A DNA stretch of 64,000 nt, from contig JASLMY010000004.1 of NCBI GenBank assembly GCA_030746295.1, positions 1 through 64,000 of the forward strand. The letters are read 5' to 3'. Position 1 is the stretch's first letter. The number at the start of each line of letters is the position of its first letter. The notes beneath the pieces are model-generated. The model ran no database searches, was not told the DNA's origin, and saw only the letters and a list, made by a program, of their open reading frames with translations. Below, piece by piece: positions 35,570 through 44,585 of this stretch. A program made the translations under genes and the position numbers. Source of the DNA: Alphaproteobacteria bacterium. Lineage in GTDB: Bacteria > Pseudomonadota > Alphaproteobacteria > GCA-2731375.

Positions 35570-36340
35570 TCACCGCCAGCCGCCGCCGCCGTTGACGTAG
35601 ACCGTGTCCGCGGTCATGAAGCCGCAGGCATCGGAGCACATGAAGAGGACCAGCTCGCCGATCTCCTCCGGCTCGCCGAAGCGCCCCATCGGCACGTCGG
35701 CCAGGAACTGCTTCATCTGCTCGGGCGAGGTGCTGGCGGTCGCCTGGAAGGGGGTGTCGACCGGCCCCGGCGAGATCGAGAGGCAGCGGATGCCCTGGGC
35801 GGCAAACTCGCGCGCGACGCCCAGCGTCATCGTCAGCACAGCCCCCTTGGCCGAGGCATAGTGCACCGAGGCGCCGGGGCCGCCGCGCTTGTGGCTCATC
35901 GACGAGACGTTGACGATGACGCCGGCGCCGCGTTCCAGCATGTGCGGCAGCACCGCCTGCATGCAGTAGAAGGTACCCTTGACGTTCAGGTCGTAGGTCT
36001 GCTCCCAGAGATCGTCGTCGATCTCCAGGAACTTGGAGCGGCGAATGGCCGAGCCCGCCGAGTTGAACTGGAAGTCGATGGCGCCAAAGGCCTCGAGGGC
36101 GCGGCGGATAACGTCGTCGACCTGCTCGCGCTGGGTTACATCGGCCTCGACCGCGATCGCCTTGGCGCCCAACTGCTCGACCTGCTCGACCGTGCGCCGG
36201 GCGCCCTCGCCATTGACGTCGGCGGCGACCACGTTGGCGCCCTCGCGGGCGAAGATCGCGGCGGTGGCGCGGCCGATGCCGCTTGCGGCGCCGCTGATGA
36301 CGATCGTCTTGCCGACGAAGTAGTCGGGTGTCTTTGGCAT
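35570..36340 (-). CDS. short-chain dehydrogenase/reductase (SDR)
   Basis: A 256-residue SDR. SGAASGIGRA binds nucleotide, NSAGSAI follows, and YASAKGA contains the catalytic Tyr/Lys with Ser in VSSMSH. The ATG at 36340 is preceded by GGAGGGAACGAG. It lies 71 bases after the M20 peptidase and 34 bases before the other SDR, so the three may be one transcript. The pair of SDRs could carry out successive redox steps on the same compound, which is inference. Confidence 0.92.
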   Translation of the reverse strand: MPKTPDYFVGKTIVISGAASGIGRATAAIFAREGANVVAADVNGEGARRTVEQVEQLGAKAIAVEADVTQREQVDDVIRRALEAFGAIDFQFNSAGSAIRRSKFLEIDDDLWEQTYDLNVKGTFYCMQAVLPHMLERGAGVIVNVSSMSHKRGGPGASVHYASAKGAVLTMTLGVAREFAAQGIRCLSISPGPVDTPFQATASTSPEQMKQFLADVPMGRFGEPEEIGELVLFMCSDACGFMTADTVYVNGGGGWR

Positions 36341-36411
36341 CTCGTTCCCTCCGTTTCTTCTATCTCGGTCGTCATCCGCGTCGGCGCTTCGATGGACCAA
36401 CGGGACGTGCC

Positions 36412-37860
36412 CTATCCGCGCGGGCGCAACGCGTGCGCCATCAGGATGTCGGCGACGGCGGCATTGAGCTTCTTGGCATAGGCGATCTCGAGGAACTCGT
36501 TGGGGCCGTGGGCGTTCGACTGCGGGCCCAGGACGCCGGTGATCAGGAACTGGGCCTGGGGGAACTTCTCGCCCAAGAGGCCCATGAAGGGGATCGAGCC
36601 GCCTTCGCCCATGTAGCAGGCGGGGCGCCCGAAACGGGCCCTCGAGGCGGCCTCGGTCGCGGCCTCTAGCCATGGCGCCAGCACCGGTGCGTGCCAGCCG
36701 GCAGCGGCGTGGCCGAAGTCGACGCTGACGCGGGCACCGTAGGGTACGTCGCGGCCCAGCAGTGCTGTCATATCGGCGTTGACCCGGTCGGGATCGGCGG
36801 TCGGCGGCAGGCGCAGCGACAGGACGACCGAGGTCGACGGCCGGAGCACGTTGCCGGCGCTGGCAAGGTCGGGCAGGCCTGCCTGACCGGTGACCGAGAG
36901 CGCCGGCCGCCAGGTCCGGTTCAAGATCAGCTCGGCCAGGTCGTCGCCCATCGGCTCGGCGCCCGAAACGAAAGGGAATTTCCGGTAGACCGTGTCGCCG
37001 AGCTGCTGTGCCGCCACCCGTGCCTGCGCCACGCGGGCCTCGGGGACCGCGGCATTGGCCGAGTCGAGGTGGATCCGTCCCGTCGCCTCGTCCTCGAGGC
37101 GCGACAAGAGGGCGCGCAAGATCCGGAAGCTGGAGGCGACGATGCCGCTGGCATCGCCGCTGTGCACGCCTTCCTCGAGGATCTCGACGTCGAGTGTGCC
37201 GCCGGCGATGCCGCGCAGCGAGGTCGTGCTCCATAGCTGGCCGTAGTTGCCGGCCCCGGCGTCGAGGCAGACCACCAGGTCGACCGGCCCGATCCGCTCC
37301 GCCAGGGCGTCGATATAGTACGGCAGGTCGGGGCTGCCGCTCTCCTCCGAGGCCTCGATCAGCACCACGGCGCGGCCATGGACGCCGCCGAAGCGGTGCA
37401 GCGCTTCGAGCGCGGTCAGCGAGGCATAGGCGGCATAGCCGTCGTCGGCGCCGCCCCGGCCATAGAGCCGGTTCTCCTGGCGTACCGGCAGCCAGGGGCC
37501 GAGGTCGTCGCGCCAGCCCGTCATCTCCGGCTGCTTGTCGAGATGGCCATAAAGCAGGACCGTGTCGCCCTCGGGCCCGGCGGTCCCGGGGATCTCCATG
37601 AAGATCAGCGGCGTGCGGCCTTCCAGGCGGACGATCTCGAGCTCGAGGCCGGGGATCGGCCGAGCCCGGCACCAGGCGGCGATCTGCTGCACCGCCGCTT
37701 CCATGTGGCCGTTCGCCTCCCAGTCGGGATCGAAGGCCGGCGACTTGCAGGGGATCGCGATGTAGCGCTCCAGCTCGGGCACGATCTCGGCTTCCCAGAG
37801 CTCGTCGATGAAGGCCTGCACCGCCTCTCGATCAAGGCTGTCCGGGGACGCGTCGGTCAT
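36412..37860 (-). CDS. M20-family dipeptidase/deacylase
   Basis: A 482-residue di-zinc peptidase or amidohydrolase. LLYGHLDKQPE supplies the first metal His and Asp, GRGGADDGYA the bridging Asp, and EASEESGSPD the catalytic Glu pair. A dimerisation domain follows from about residue 230. Length and motifs fit the CNDP-like dipeptidase branch. It probably cleaves a dipeptide or N-acyl amino acid in the cytoplasm, having no signal peptide. First gene of a possible unit with the two SDRs. Confidence 0.92.
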   Translation of the reverse strand: MTDASPDSLDREAVQAFIDELWEAEIVPELERYIAIPCKSPAFDPDWEANGHMEAAVQQIAAWCRARPIPGLELEIVRLEGRTPLIFMEIPGTAGPEGDTVLLYGHLDKQPEMTGWRDDLGPWLPVRQENRLYGRGGADDGYAAYASLTALEALHRFGGVHGRAVVLIEASEESGSPDLPYYIDALAERIGPVDLVVCLDAGAGNYGQLWSTTSLRGIAGGTLDVEILEEGVHSGDASGIVASSFRILRALLSRLEDEATGRIHLDSANAAVPEARVAQARVAAQQLGDTVYRKFPFVSGAEPMGDDLAELILNRTWRPALSVTGQAGLPDLASAGNVLRPSTSVVLSLRLPPTADPDRVNADMTALLGRDVPYGARVSVDFGHAAAGWHAPVLAPWLEAATEAASRARFGRPACYMGEGGSIPFMGLLGEKFPQAQFLITGVLGPQSNAHGPNEFLEIAYAKKLNAAVADILMAHALRPRG

Positions 37861-37923
37861 CTCTGAGAGCTCCTGATGGGCGGGGCCATGGCCGGGGCGC
37901 CGCGGCCGCTTCCGCGACCGCCT

Positions 37924-38964
37924 CTACTTGGCGCCGGGCGCGTCCCTGATGTCGGTCGAGCCCGGAGCGGCGGCCGCGTCCTCGGCCTCTGGAAACGTGA
38001 CCGCTTTCGGCAACGCCATAGCGCGATCGGACATGATCTGGCGCAAGCGGTCTGGATAGTCGGTGATCAGGCCGTCGACGCCGAGGTCGATGAGCCGGTT
38101 CATGCTCGCCGTATCGTTGACGGTCCAGGGCACGACCTTGAGTTCGATCGCCTTCGCCAAGCTCAGCTGTCTCTGGTTGAGGTCCTTGTGATAGGGCGAC
38201 CAGATCTTGCAGCCGAACCGCTTCACCATATGCGGCAGCGAGACCTGGTTGTCGATGTCCAGACCCGCGGTCCAGGGCGAGGCGCCGGGCTTGCCGCGCT
38301 GAATGTTGTCGAGCCAGCTCTGCTCCGCCGTCAGGCAGGCCGTCGCGATTCTCGGATCGTCCTTCTGGAGCGCTACCAGGGTACGCCAGTCGAAGGACTG
38401 GACGGTGACCCGGCCGTACAAGCTTGCGCCTCCGATCGCCTCCAATAGGGCGTCGGCGAACTCGCGCGGCGTCGGCGCGTCGTTCGGTTTCTCCGGCGAT
38501 GTCTTGGCTTCGATGTTGAACCGGACCGCCTTGTCGCCGGCGTCCTTGACCAGCTCGAAGAGCTGTTGCAGTGAGGGAATCCCGGCATCGTCCACCGATT
38601 GCTGGTCGGGGAAGCGCCTGGCGTAGCGGGTGTTAGGCCTGATCTTTCCGACCTTGTATTGCTGCACCTTCTTCCAGCTCAAGCTCTTGATCAGCGGTCC
38701 GGGCGCCCTCAGCCAGCGGCCGAACTGGTCGCGGGTCAGGTCCGGATTCAAGCGCGGGTCGTGGCTGACGACGAGCGTGCCGTCCGAGGTCATGACGGTA
38801 TCGAGCTCAAGGGTAGAGACGCCGATCTCGAGCGCCTTGGTGAAGCCGGCGATGGTGTTCTCCGGCGCCAGGCCGCGGGCGCCCCGATGGCCCTGCAGGT
38901 CGAAGCCCGACGCCAAGGTCGGCAGCAACGCCAAAGCGGCCGCAAGCCCGAGCCCAGCTTTCAT
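37924..38964 (-). CDS. secreted glycerophosphodiester phosphodiesterase
   Basis: A 346-residue GDPD-fold enzyme. The ATG at 38964 starts a signal peptide (KAGLGLAAALALLPTLASG); GGAGCAGTCGAC precedes it. Catalytic blocks are GHRGARGLAPENT, ELDTVMTSDGTLVVSHDPRLN and FNIEAKTS. The final DLGVDGLITDYPDRL is the typical C-terminal strand. It hydrolyses glycerophosphodiesters to glycerol-3-phosphate in the periplasm. Lone gene upstream of the M20 peptidase. Confidence 0.93.
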   Translation of the reverse strand: MKAGLGLAAALALLPTLASGFDLQGHRGARGLAPENTIAGFTKALEIGVSTLELDTVMTSDGTLVVSHDPRLNPDLTRDQFGRWLRAPGPLIKSLSWKKVQQYKVGKIRPNTRYARRFPDQQSVDDAGIPSLQQLFELVKDAGDKAVRFNIEAKTSPEKPNDAPTPREFADALLEAIGGASLYGRVTVQSFDWRTLVALQKDDPRIATACLTAEQSWLDNIQRGKPGASPWTAGLDIDNQVSLPHMVKRFGCKIWSPYHKDLNQRQLSLAKAIELKVVPWTVNDTASMNRLIDLGVDGLITDYPDRLRQIMSDRAMALPKAVTFPEAEDAAAAPGSTDIRDAPGAK

Positions 38965-39182
38965 GTCGACTGCTCCATAGCTGTTGGCCAAGTTGTTCGG
39001 ACCAATGGTAGCCGATCTTTCGGGCCTGGCAAGTCAACCTGGCCCGTCGCCGCGCACCTGTTCGGCCCGGCGGCGCTGTCCCTTCCGTCGCCTGAATCAC
39101 AGACAGGGGCTCGCCGGGCCCGCGATGCTTTGGAGAAGCCAAGGCGACCCCTTGGCGGGTCGGAAATCAGGAAACCCGAGGG

Positions 39183-39767
39183 CTATGTCGCGACGCTCTG
39201 CAGGGCGCCGATGCGGGGCCGGAAATAGGAGAACTTGCTGACGATCTGCGGCTGGAACATCCGAAAATAGAAGGGCTCGAACTGGTAGTAGATCTCGACC
39301 ACGATGATGGTCTCGTTGTCCCGGATCGAGAGGTTTCCTGGAATCGTCGTCACCGTGCTGCCTTCACTGCCGAGGATGCTGGAATGCGACAGCGAGCCGG
39401 CACCGGTGCGCTTCCAGAAGACCTTGGGGTTCTCGGACGGGTTCTTGCTGATCGCCGAGACGATGACGACGCTGGAGGTGCCGGTCGGGTAGGGCTTCAT
39501 GATCTGCGCGACCACGTTGAAGAGGTCGGTCACCGTGGCCTCGTCGATGGTCTCGTCCCGGGTCACCAGGTCGGCGACGGTGATGGAGGCGTGCTGGGTC
39601 TTGAGGTGGGTCATGAGAAAGCGGCCGCTTTCGAGCACGCCCATGATCAGCAGCAGCAAGAGCGGTGCCACCAGCGCGAACTCGATCGCGACGTTGCCGC
39701 GCTTCTCGCGCCAGAAGCGGCGCCCGCCCCTGCGACAAGACCTCTTGATCGGATCAATAGGGCTCAT
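39183..39767 (-). CDS. TadE/TadF-like pilus-assembly pseudopilin
   Basis: A 194-residue minor pseudopilin. After a basic leader, REKRGNVAIEFALVAPLLLLLIMGVLESGRF is the TadE-family prepilin-like helix. The rest is a periplasmic beta-rich domain. Its start overlaps the preceding TadE-like gene by 14 bases. It belongs to a three-gene leftward cluster for tight-adherence pilus assembly. Other tad genes (secretin, ATPase, Flp pilin) are not in the window. Confidence 0.88.
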   Translation of the reverse strand: MSPIDPIKRSCRRGGRRFWREKRGNVAIEFALVAPLLLLLIMGVLESGRFLMTHLKTQHASITVADLVTRDETIDEATVTDLFNVVAQIMKPYPTGTSSVVIVSAISKNPSENPKVFWKRTGAGSLSHSSILGSEGSTVTTIPGNLSIRDNETIIVVEIYYQFEPFYFRMFQPQIVSKFSYFRPRIGALQSVAT

Positions 39768-40326
39768 TTCGCACCGCGACGATGGATTCGTGCCGATAGG
39801 ACGTCAGGAAGGGGGCCAGCAGGCCGGTCAGCCCTTGCGAGATGTAGCGAATACGGTAGACGACGATATCCGTGGCACTGCCCAGCCCGGCGCGACCGAG
39901 ATCGGCGTCCCATACGGTGTTGCCGTTGACGTCGGTGAAGGTCTCGCCGAAGTCATAGCGGCCGTTGAGGTTCGCATCCGCCCACGGCTCGGGCTTGCCG
40001 ATGTCTTCGAAGGAATCGTAGACCAACGTGTCGATCACCAGATCGTCGATCGCCATCAGGCCGTAGGTGTTCTCCTTGATGGTTCGGGTGATCCGCTCTT
40101 CCCGGGTCTCACCGCCGCCGCCGGTGTCGCCGGTGATGCCGAAACGGGAGGCTTCGAGGGCGGCGCTCTCGATCACCGTGTTGAGCAAATGGTGGTACGA
40201 GAATTCCATGATCGCCACGACCAAGGTCAGGAAGACCGGAAAGATGAAGGCGAACTCCACCGCCGTGGCACCCTGTCGATCCTTCAGGAATGCGCGTCCC
40301 GGGCGAGATTTGATCCATTTCCGCAT
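39754..40326 (-). CDS. TadE-like pilus-assembly protein
   Basis: A 190-residue protein with the TadE signature DRQGATAVEFAFIFPVFLTLVVAIMEFSYHH forming one membrane helix at about residues 20-42. A conspicuous calcium-loop-like stretch ANLNGRYDFGETFTDVNGNTVWDAD lies in the periplasmic part and may bind Ca2+. It lies 32 bases after the vWA TadG gene and overlaps the next TadE-like gene. Role in pilus assembly is inferred from family and context. Confidence 0.88.
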   Translation of the reverse strand: MRKWIKSRPGRAFLKDRQGATAVEFAFIFPVFLTLVVAIMEFSYHHLLNTVIESAALEASRFGITGDTGGGGETREERITRTIKENTYGLMAIDDLVIDTLVYDSFEDIGKPEPWADANLNGRYDFGETFTDVNGNTVWDADLGRAGLGSATDIVVYRIRYISQGLTGLLAPFLTSYRHESIVAVRNEPY

Positions 40327-40358
40327 GGCTGCCCCCGATTCCTGGGTTGCCGCTTGTT

Positions 40359-41900
40359 CTACTTCGAGATCCTGAGCGCCTGCAGCTGGTTGCCGATGAT
40401 CGTGAAGGCTACCTGCAGATCCGCCGCTGTCGGCGCGGCAAAATAGTGCGACGTGGTGGTCGCACAGTTGCGCATCAGATTGAGGATCGTCGAGCTGGAG
40501 GTCACGGTCGAGCCGAAGGCGATCGTGAAGATCTCGATGCCGACGGCCTTCATGTTGGTGCAGACGGTGGCGAGCTGCCCGTCGAGGAACGACTTGGCGG
40601 CCGAGTCCGAGCCGAAGTGGTCGGCCCGGAAGCCGTAGGCGGTCTTGTTGTTGCCGCTGAATTGGAGCCAGTTGTTCTCGCCGTCGGTCAGCATCACCGC
40701 GACCTTCTTGATCGTGCTGTCGGTGTAGTCGACCGGATGGTCGGCAGGCGTGTCACCGCCCCAGAGGCCACGCCAGGCGGGTGAGATCGTGCGCCAGCCC
40801 CAGACCAGGCCCAGGTTGTTGGTGGTGCCGCCCCACCAGGTCGGCTCCTGGGCGCGGATGGCGTTGATAATCGTCGTCTTGGTCGGGGTCAGCTCTTGGA
40901 TCGGCTCGCCGCAAGACATGCTGGGGCCCTGGGCCGCGCAGCCGTCGCTCGCCGCCTCCTTGATGTCGTAGCTCGCCGGCGTGGTCACCGGAGCACCCCA
41001 CTTCCGGCAGCGGCCGCGGCGCCAGCGGATGCAGGGCGTGGTCGTGTCGCCGGGGGTGAAGTAGTTGTTGATGCCGGGCCGCCCACAGGTCGAATAGGAG
41101 GCGTTGTTGTCCGGGAAATGGAAGGGCTCGAAGCGCTCGGTCGAGGGCGTCGCGTCGGTGAGGTCGTTGCCGCCCGGATAGCGGGCCTCTACGCATCCCT
41201 TCCAGACACTGTCGTCATAAGCACCGCTGGCGACGAACGTCTGGCCTGAACCCGACAGCCAAGAGGTTCTGCCGCTGCCGACGTTGACCGTCGCCACGAA
41301 TGGCACCAGCGAGACCCAGAGGTTGGGGTGCACTTCCTCGGTGCCGAAGACGATGTTGATCAGGTCCTCGGCCGCCGTCTTCATCGTCACGATACGCTTT
41401 TCCGGCGCGCCCGAATCCTGGGTGTTCATGGAGTAGGTGTTGTCCATGATCAGGGCCAGCTCCAGCCCGACGGTCTGCCGCGTGATCTCGGTCGACGCCG
41501 TGACCCTGAGCGTGTCGAAGCCGCCGAGCCGCATGAAGGTCGTCTCCATGATCGCCGCGGCATTGAGAGTGATCACCGAATTGTCGTCGCTGACGTTGAT
41601 GATCAGCTCGTCCAGGTCGGCGTTGCCGCCGAGATTGTTGAAGTTGGCGTTGAAGAACTCGCGGGCGTCGGACTCGACGTACGTGTCGTCCAACGTGTGC
41701 CCCGCCGCCAGGCCGGCGGCGTCGAGCGATTTCTGCAGCACGTCCTTGGTATAGAAGGCGCGGGTGCCGTCGACCGCGACACCGACGAAGAGCACTAGGG
41801 TGACGAAGACCAGCACCAACGTGATCGATATGGCGCCCTGGTCGTCACGGAGGAAGCGACGTGTGAAACCGTCCAGTCCTCGCAAGCCATGCTTTGTCAT
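40359..41900 (-). CDS. TadG-like protein with von Willebrand factor A domain
   Basis: A 513-residue membrane-anchored protein. After DDQGAISITLVLVFVTLVLFVGVAVD, a Tad-like helix at residues 22-44, comes a vWA domain with the metal-site-like DNTYSM and MLTDGEN. Intervening Cys-rich Trp-rich insertions are present (RWRRGRCRKW, CGEPIQELTP). The MIDAS DxSxS is modified to DNTYS. The ATG at 41900 follows GGAGAATCTAGAA. It is the first gene of the tad trio and ends at an AT-rich island that may carry its promoter. Confidence 0.9.
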   Translation of the reverse strand: MTKHGLRGLDGFTRRFLRDDQGAISITLVLVFVTLVLFVGVAVDGTRAFYTKDVLQKSLDAAGLAAGHTLDDTYVESDAREFFNANFNNLGGNADLDELIINVSDDNSVITLNAAAIMETTFMRLGGFDTLRVTASTEITRQTVGLELALIMDNTYSMNTQDSGAPEKRIVTMKTAAEDLINIVFGTEEVHPNLWVSLVPFVATVNVGSGRTSWLSGSGQTFVASGAYDDSVWKGCVEARYPGGNDLTDATPSTERFEPFHFPDNNASYSTCGRPGINNYFTPGDTTTPCIRWRRGRCRKWGAPVTTPASYDIKEAASDGCAAQGPSMSCGEPIQELTPTKTTIINAIRAQEPTWWGGTTNNLGLVWGWRTISPAWRGLWGGDTPADHPVDYTDSTIKKVAVMLTDGENNWLQFSGNNKTAYGFRADHFGSDSAAKSFLDGQLATVCTNMKAVGIEIFTIAFGSTVTSSSTILNLMRNCATTTSHYFAAPTAADLQVAFTIIGNQLQALRISK

Positions 41901-42142
41901 TTCTAGATTCTCCGGACAAGCTCCGAAGCGTCGGCGATTGTATCCCGTTTTCACCTATTTGGGAACGGCGTTCGTGCCGTGGCTACATCGACGCTCCAGT
42001 CTTTTTCAATGTCGACGCAATTGAAGGTGAACTATCCCCAAGTACGCGCGCCTGATTGATGAAATATGGGCATCTTGATCGGTAATTCCAGAAGTCCCTA
42101 TCATATTTCGAATTCGATTCGAGATAATTTTTATCAGAAAAT

Positions 42143-42168
42143 CTTGGAAATTCATAATGAATTCCAAG
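42143..42168. repeat. imperfect inverted repeat in AT-rich island
   Basis: Arms CTTGGAAATTCAT and ATGAATTCCAAG pair with one bulged base around a central A at 42156. It is a possible operator or hairpin. Confidence 0.6.
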
Positions 42169-42445
42169 AGCATTTATACAGCATCCCATGTAAATGCCGC
42201 TTTCGACCCACCTCAAGGATGGATTCTCCGCTTATCATATTGAAAAAAATGGGAAAAACTCAAAGATCTGCTGATCTTCATCACACGCGATCTGGTCCCG
42301 AGCTCACGATTTCCAACACATTGGGTTACTATCCTCGTTTCGGTCAACGAAGTCTTTTGTGAATTGTGATGCCGAATATCAAAGCGAATTCGAATGAATG
42401 GCGCACTCGTAGCCTATCGCCACAGCGGCTGAAATTACTCAGACA

Positions 42446-42463
42446 TTGTGACGGTTGTCACAA
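42446..42463. promoter_or_regulatory. perfect CRP-type palindrome TGTGA-N6-TCACA
   Basis: TTGTGA-CGGTTG-TCACAA matches the CRP/Vfr half-site consensus in both arms. It lies about 140 bases before the HpnL-like start. A CRP-family activator or repressor is inferred; the owner gene could also be in the opposite direction. Confidence 0.6.
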
Positions 42464-42600
42464 GTTCCAAAGGCGTCGTGATAGCTGTCTCAACGAAGGA
42501 TTATGGTCGCATCCGTTGTGCAAGGCAGCGCCAACTCGGCGCATTCGAGGCGGCCTCGGCCGTCGTCGCCGGCGGCCCGGCCGGCGAGGAGCGTTTACCG

Positions 42601-43623
42601 GTGGTGGCGAACTCGGCTATAGCACGGACCATGAAGCTCTGGTCGGCAATGGGTCTTCTCCTCGGCCTCGCCATGGTCGCCGCCCTGGTGGCCTGGCGCG
42701 GCCTCGACGCCGTCGCCGCCGTTCTGGTGTCGCTCGGCTGGGGCCTGGCGTTGCTGCCGCTGGCCTTCTTGCCGCACTTGATGCTGAGTGCCGAGTCCTG
42801 GCGGTTCTTGTTCCCGGCCGGCCGCGCCGCGGCCCGAGCCCGTATGCTCGCCGCCGCCTGGATCGGCTTCTCCGTCGATATACTGCTGCCGCTGGCCAGC
42901 ATCGGCGGCGAGCTCGCCAAAGTCCGCGTCCTGATGCAGGCGGGCATCGCCGGCACCGATGCCGGCGCGTCGGTGGTCGCGGACAAGACCGTGCAGGCGA
43001 TCTCGCTCGTGCTCTGGAGCTTCGTCGGCATCGTCATTCTGGTCGGGCTCGAGGCCGGCGGTGAGCTGATCGCCGGCGTACTCGCCGCGGCCGTGCTGCT
43101 GTCGGCGGGGATCGCCGGCTTCATCGCCGTGCAGCATGCCGGCGGTTTCGGCTTGGCAGCCCGCCTCGTCGGCAAGGCCGGCGCCGCCGCGCGCTGGTCG
43201 GGCCTGGTGCCCAACGCGGAGGCGCTGGATGCCACCATCCGGGCGATCTACCGCCGTCCCGGCCGCTTCGCCTGGTCCTGCCTGATCCGCCTACTGGCCC
43301 GGGTCGTGCTGACGGGGGAGATCTGGCTCGCGGCCTGGCTGATGGGCCACGGCATCACGCTCTGGGAAGCCTTGATGTTGAAGAGCCTGACGGGCGCGCT
43401 GCGCGGCCTCGTCTTCGTCGTGCCGGGTGCCTGGGGCGTGCAGGAAGGCGGCTACGTCTTGCTGGGGGCGTTGGTTGGCCTCTCGCCGGAGCTGATGCTC
43501 GCGGTCTCGTTGGCGACGCGGGCCCGCGAGTTGGCGGTCAGCCTGCCGGGGCTCTTGGCTTGGCAGGCGGTCGAGGGGCGCTCGCTCTGGCGGCGCGGCC
43601 TCGCCTACCGCCGGGGTCGCTGA
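42601..43623 (+). CDS. HpnL-like / lysylphosphatidylglycerol-synthase TM-region family membrane protein
   Basis: A 340-residue protein with about seven to eight membrane helices. The block FVVPGAWGVQEGGYVLLGALVGLSPEL near the C-terminus is the HpnL/UPF0104 signature found in hopanoid-linked flippase-like proteins. The GTG at 42601 is chosen because GAGGAG lies nine bases upstream; an internal ATG at 42631 begins MKLWSAMG. It is convergent with the acyltransferase 6 bases downstream. A role moving hopanoids or polyprenyl lipids is inferred. Confidence 0.85.
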   Translation: MVANSAIARTMKLWSAMGLLLGLAMVAALVAWRGLDAVAAVLVSLGWGLALLPLAFLPHLMLSAESWRFLFPAGRAAARARMLAAAWIGFSVDILLPLASIGGELAKVRVLMQAGIAGTDAGASVVADKTVQAISLVLWSFVGIVILVGLEAGGELIAGVLAAAVLLSAGIAGFIAVQHAGGFGLAARLVGKAGAAARWSGLVPNAEALDATIRAIYRRPGRFAWSCLIRLLARVVLTGEIWLAAWLMGHGITLWEALMLKSLTGALRGLVFVVPGAWGVQEGGYVLLGALVGLSPELMLAVSLATRARELAVSLPGLLAWQAVEGRSLWRRGLAYRRGR

Positions 43624-43629
43624 GCGGCC

Positions 43630-44580
43630 TCAGAGCTGGTACCAGCCCTTCCACTGACCGGCGTGGGCGAGCGCGTAGGGTGCGAGCACCTCGGCGTAGC
43701 GACGCGCCACCGCTTCCACCGCTTCCGACCCTGGCCCCTCTTGTGGCACCTCGAGCGGCGCCTCGATCGCCACCTTGAGCGCGCCCGACGGCTCGCGAAA
43801 GGCGAAGGTGGGCAAGAGGGCGGCGCCGGTGCGCCGCGCCAGGATCACGGCGCCCGGGGCGAGCTTGATCTCGCCGTCCAGGAACGGCACCGCCGCCGGC
43901 CGCTTGGCGTCGCGGCGCGCCGTCACCGAGACCACCGCGTTCCCTCTCAGATGTCGGGCCAGCGCCTCCAGGGCCGGCCTGGCATCGTTCGGGGCCAGCG
44001 TCACCCGGGCGCCGAGAAAGCGGTCCTCGATGCGGGTGTGGATCGGGTTGAGGAAACGGATGCCGAAGCGGCTGGCGGAAAAGCCGTGGCTCGGCCGGCT
44101 CAGGTGGTGGACCTCGAAGCCGGCGCGGTGGAAGGCCATCTTGGCGGCCAGGTCGCCGTGCACCATAAAGGCGATCCAAAGGATCGCGCCCTGGCCCCGC
44201 TCTCTGGCGGCCTCGACGTGATCCCGGCCGACCAGCCCGATCTCGGGCCGCCAACCGCCGGGCCGATAGCCGCGCAAGAGCTGCAGTTGCAGCAGCACCT
44301 GCTCGGCGGCGAGGCCGCTCAAGATCGCCTCGGGCGAGGCCGGCCGGCTGGCGCGCTCGCCGATGGTGCGGGCGATGATCGCGGGCAGCGCCGCCGGGTC
44401 GCCGGCCACCATCGGTCCCGCCAGCGGCGCCACGGCGCGGGCGAAGCCCGGCCACCACCGCTCCGGCAACAGCCACGAGAGGGTCAGCAGGAAGGGCAGG
44501 CCCAGCAGGGTCGCCAGGTCCGAGGCGGCGAAGCCCGGCTGTACCGCAGCGCCAGAGGCCTGCTCGCGATCACTTGCCAT
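43630..44580 (-). CDS. lysophospholipid/lipid A acyltransferase-like protein (LpxL/HtrB family)
   Basis: A 316-residue membrane acyltransferase. It has a hydrophobic N-terminal helix (LATLLGLPFLLTLSWLL) and the family core LPTFAFRE and HAGQWKGWYQL near the C-terminus. The usual catalytic HX4(D/E) box is not obvious: the equivalent segment reads MVHGDLAAKMAF. It is the second gene after the HAD phosphatase, separated by 5 bases. An acyl-ACP-dependent transfer to a lipid A or related acceptor is inferred, but the degenerate box leaves doubt. Confidence 0.75.
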   Translation of the reverse strand: MASDREQASGAAVQPGFAASDLATLLGLPFLLTLSWLLPERWWPGFARAVAPLAGPMVAGDPAALPAIIARTIGERASRPASPEAILSGLAAEQVLLQLQLLRGYRPGGWRPEIGLVGRDHVEAARERGQGAILWIAFMVHGDLAAKMAFHRAGFEVHHLSRPSHGFSASRFGIRFLNPIHTRIEDRFLGARVTLAPNDARPALEALARHLRGNAVVSVTARRDAKRPAAVPFLDGEIKLAPGAVILARRTGAALLPTFAFREPSGALKVAIEAPLEVPQEGPGSEAVEAVARRYAEVLAPYALAHAGQWKGWYQL

Positions 44581-44585
44581 GGCCG

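Larger units (their letters stand above)
41901..42600. other. AT-rich intergenic island between tad cluster and HpnL-like gene
   Basis: About 41950-42440 is strikingly AT-rich against a GC-rich window and lacks a convincing gene; two frames (42066-42362 plus and 41983-42216 minus) are open but show no ribosome site or known domain. A 12-13 bp imperfect inverted repeat and a perfect CRP-type palindrome are listed separately. The base shift suggests a regulatory hub or foreign origin. Confidence 0.7.

Noticed and set aside
41983..42216. A 77-residue minus-strand frame in the AT-rich island
   Set aside because: No ribosome site or known domain; AT-rich DNA gives few constraints and the frame is short.
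42066..42362. A 98-residue plus-strand frame in the AT-rich island
   Set aside because: No ribosome site or recognised domain; kept only as part of the island description.
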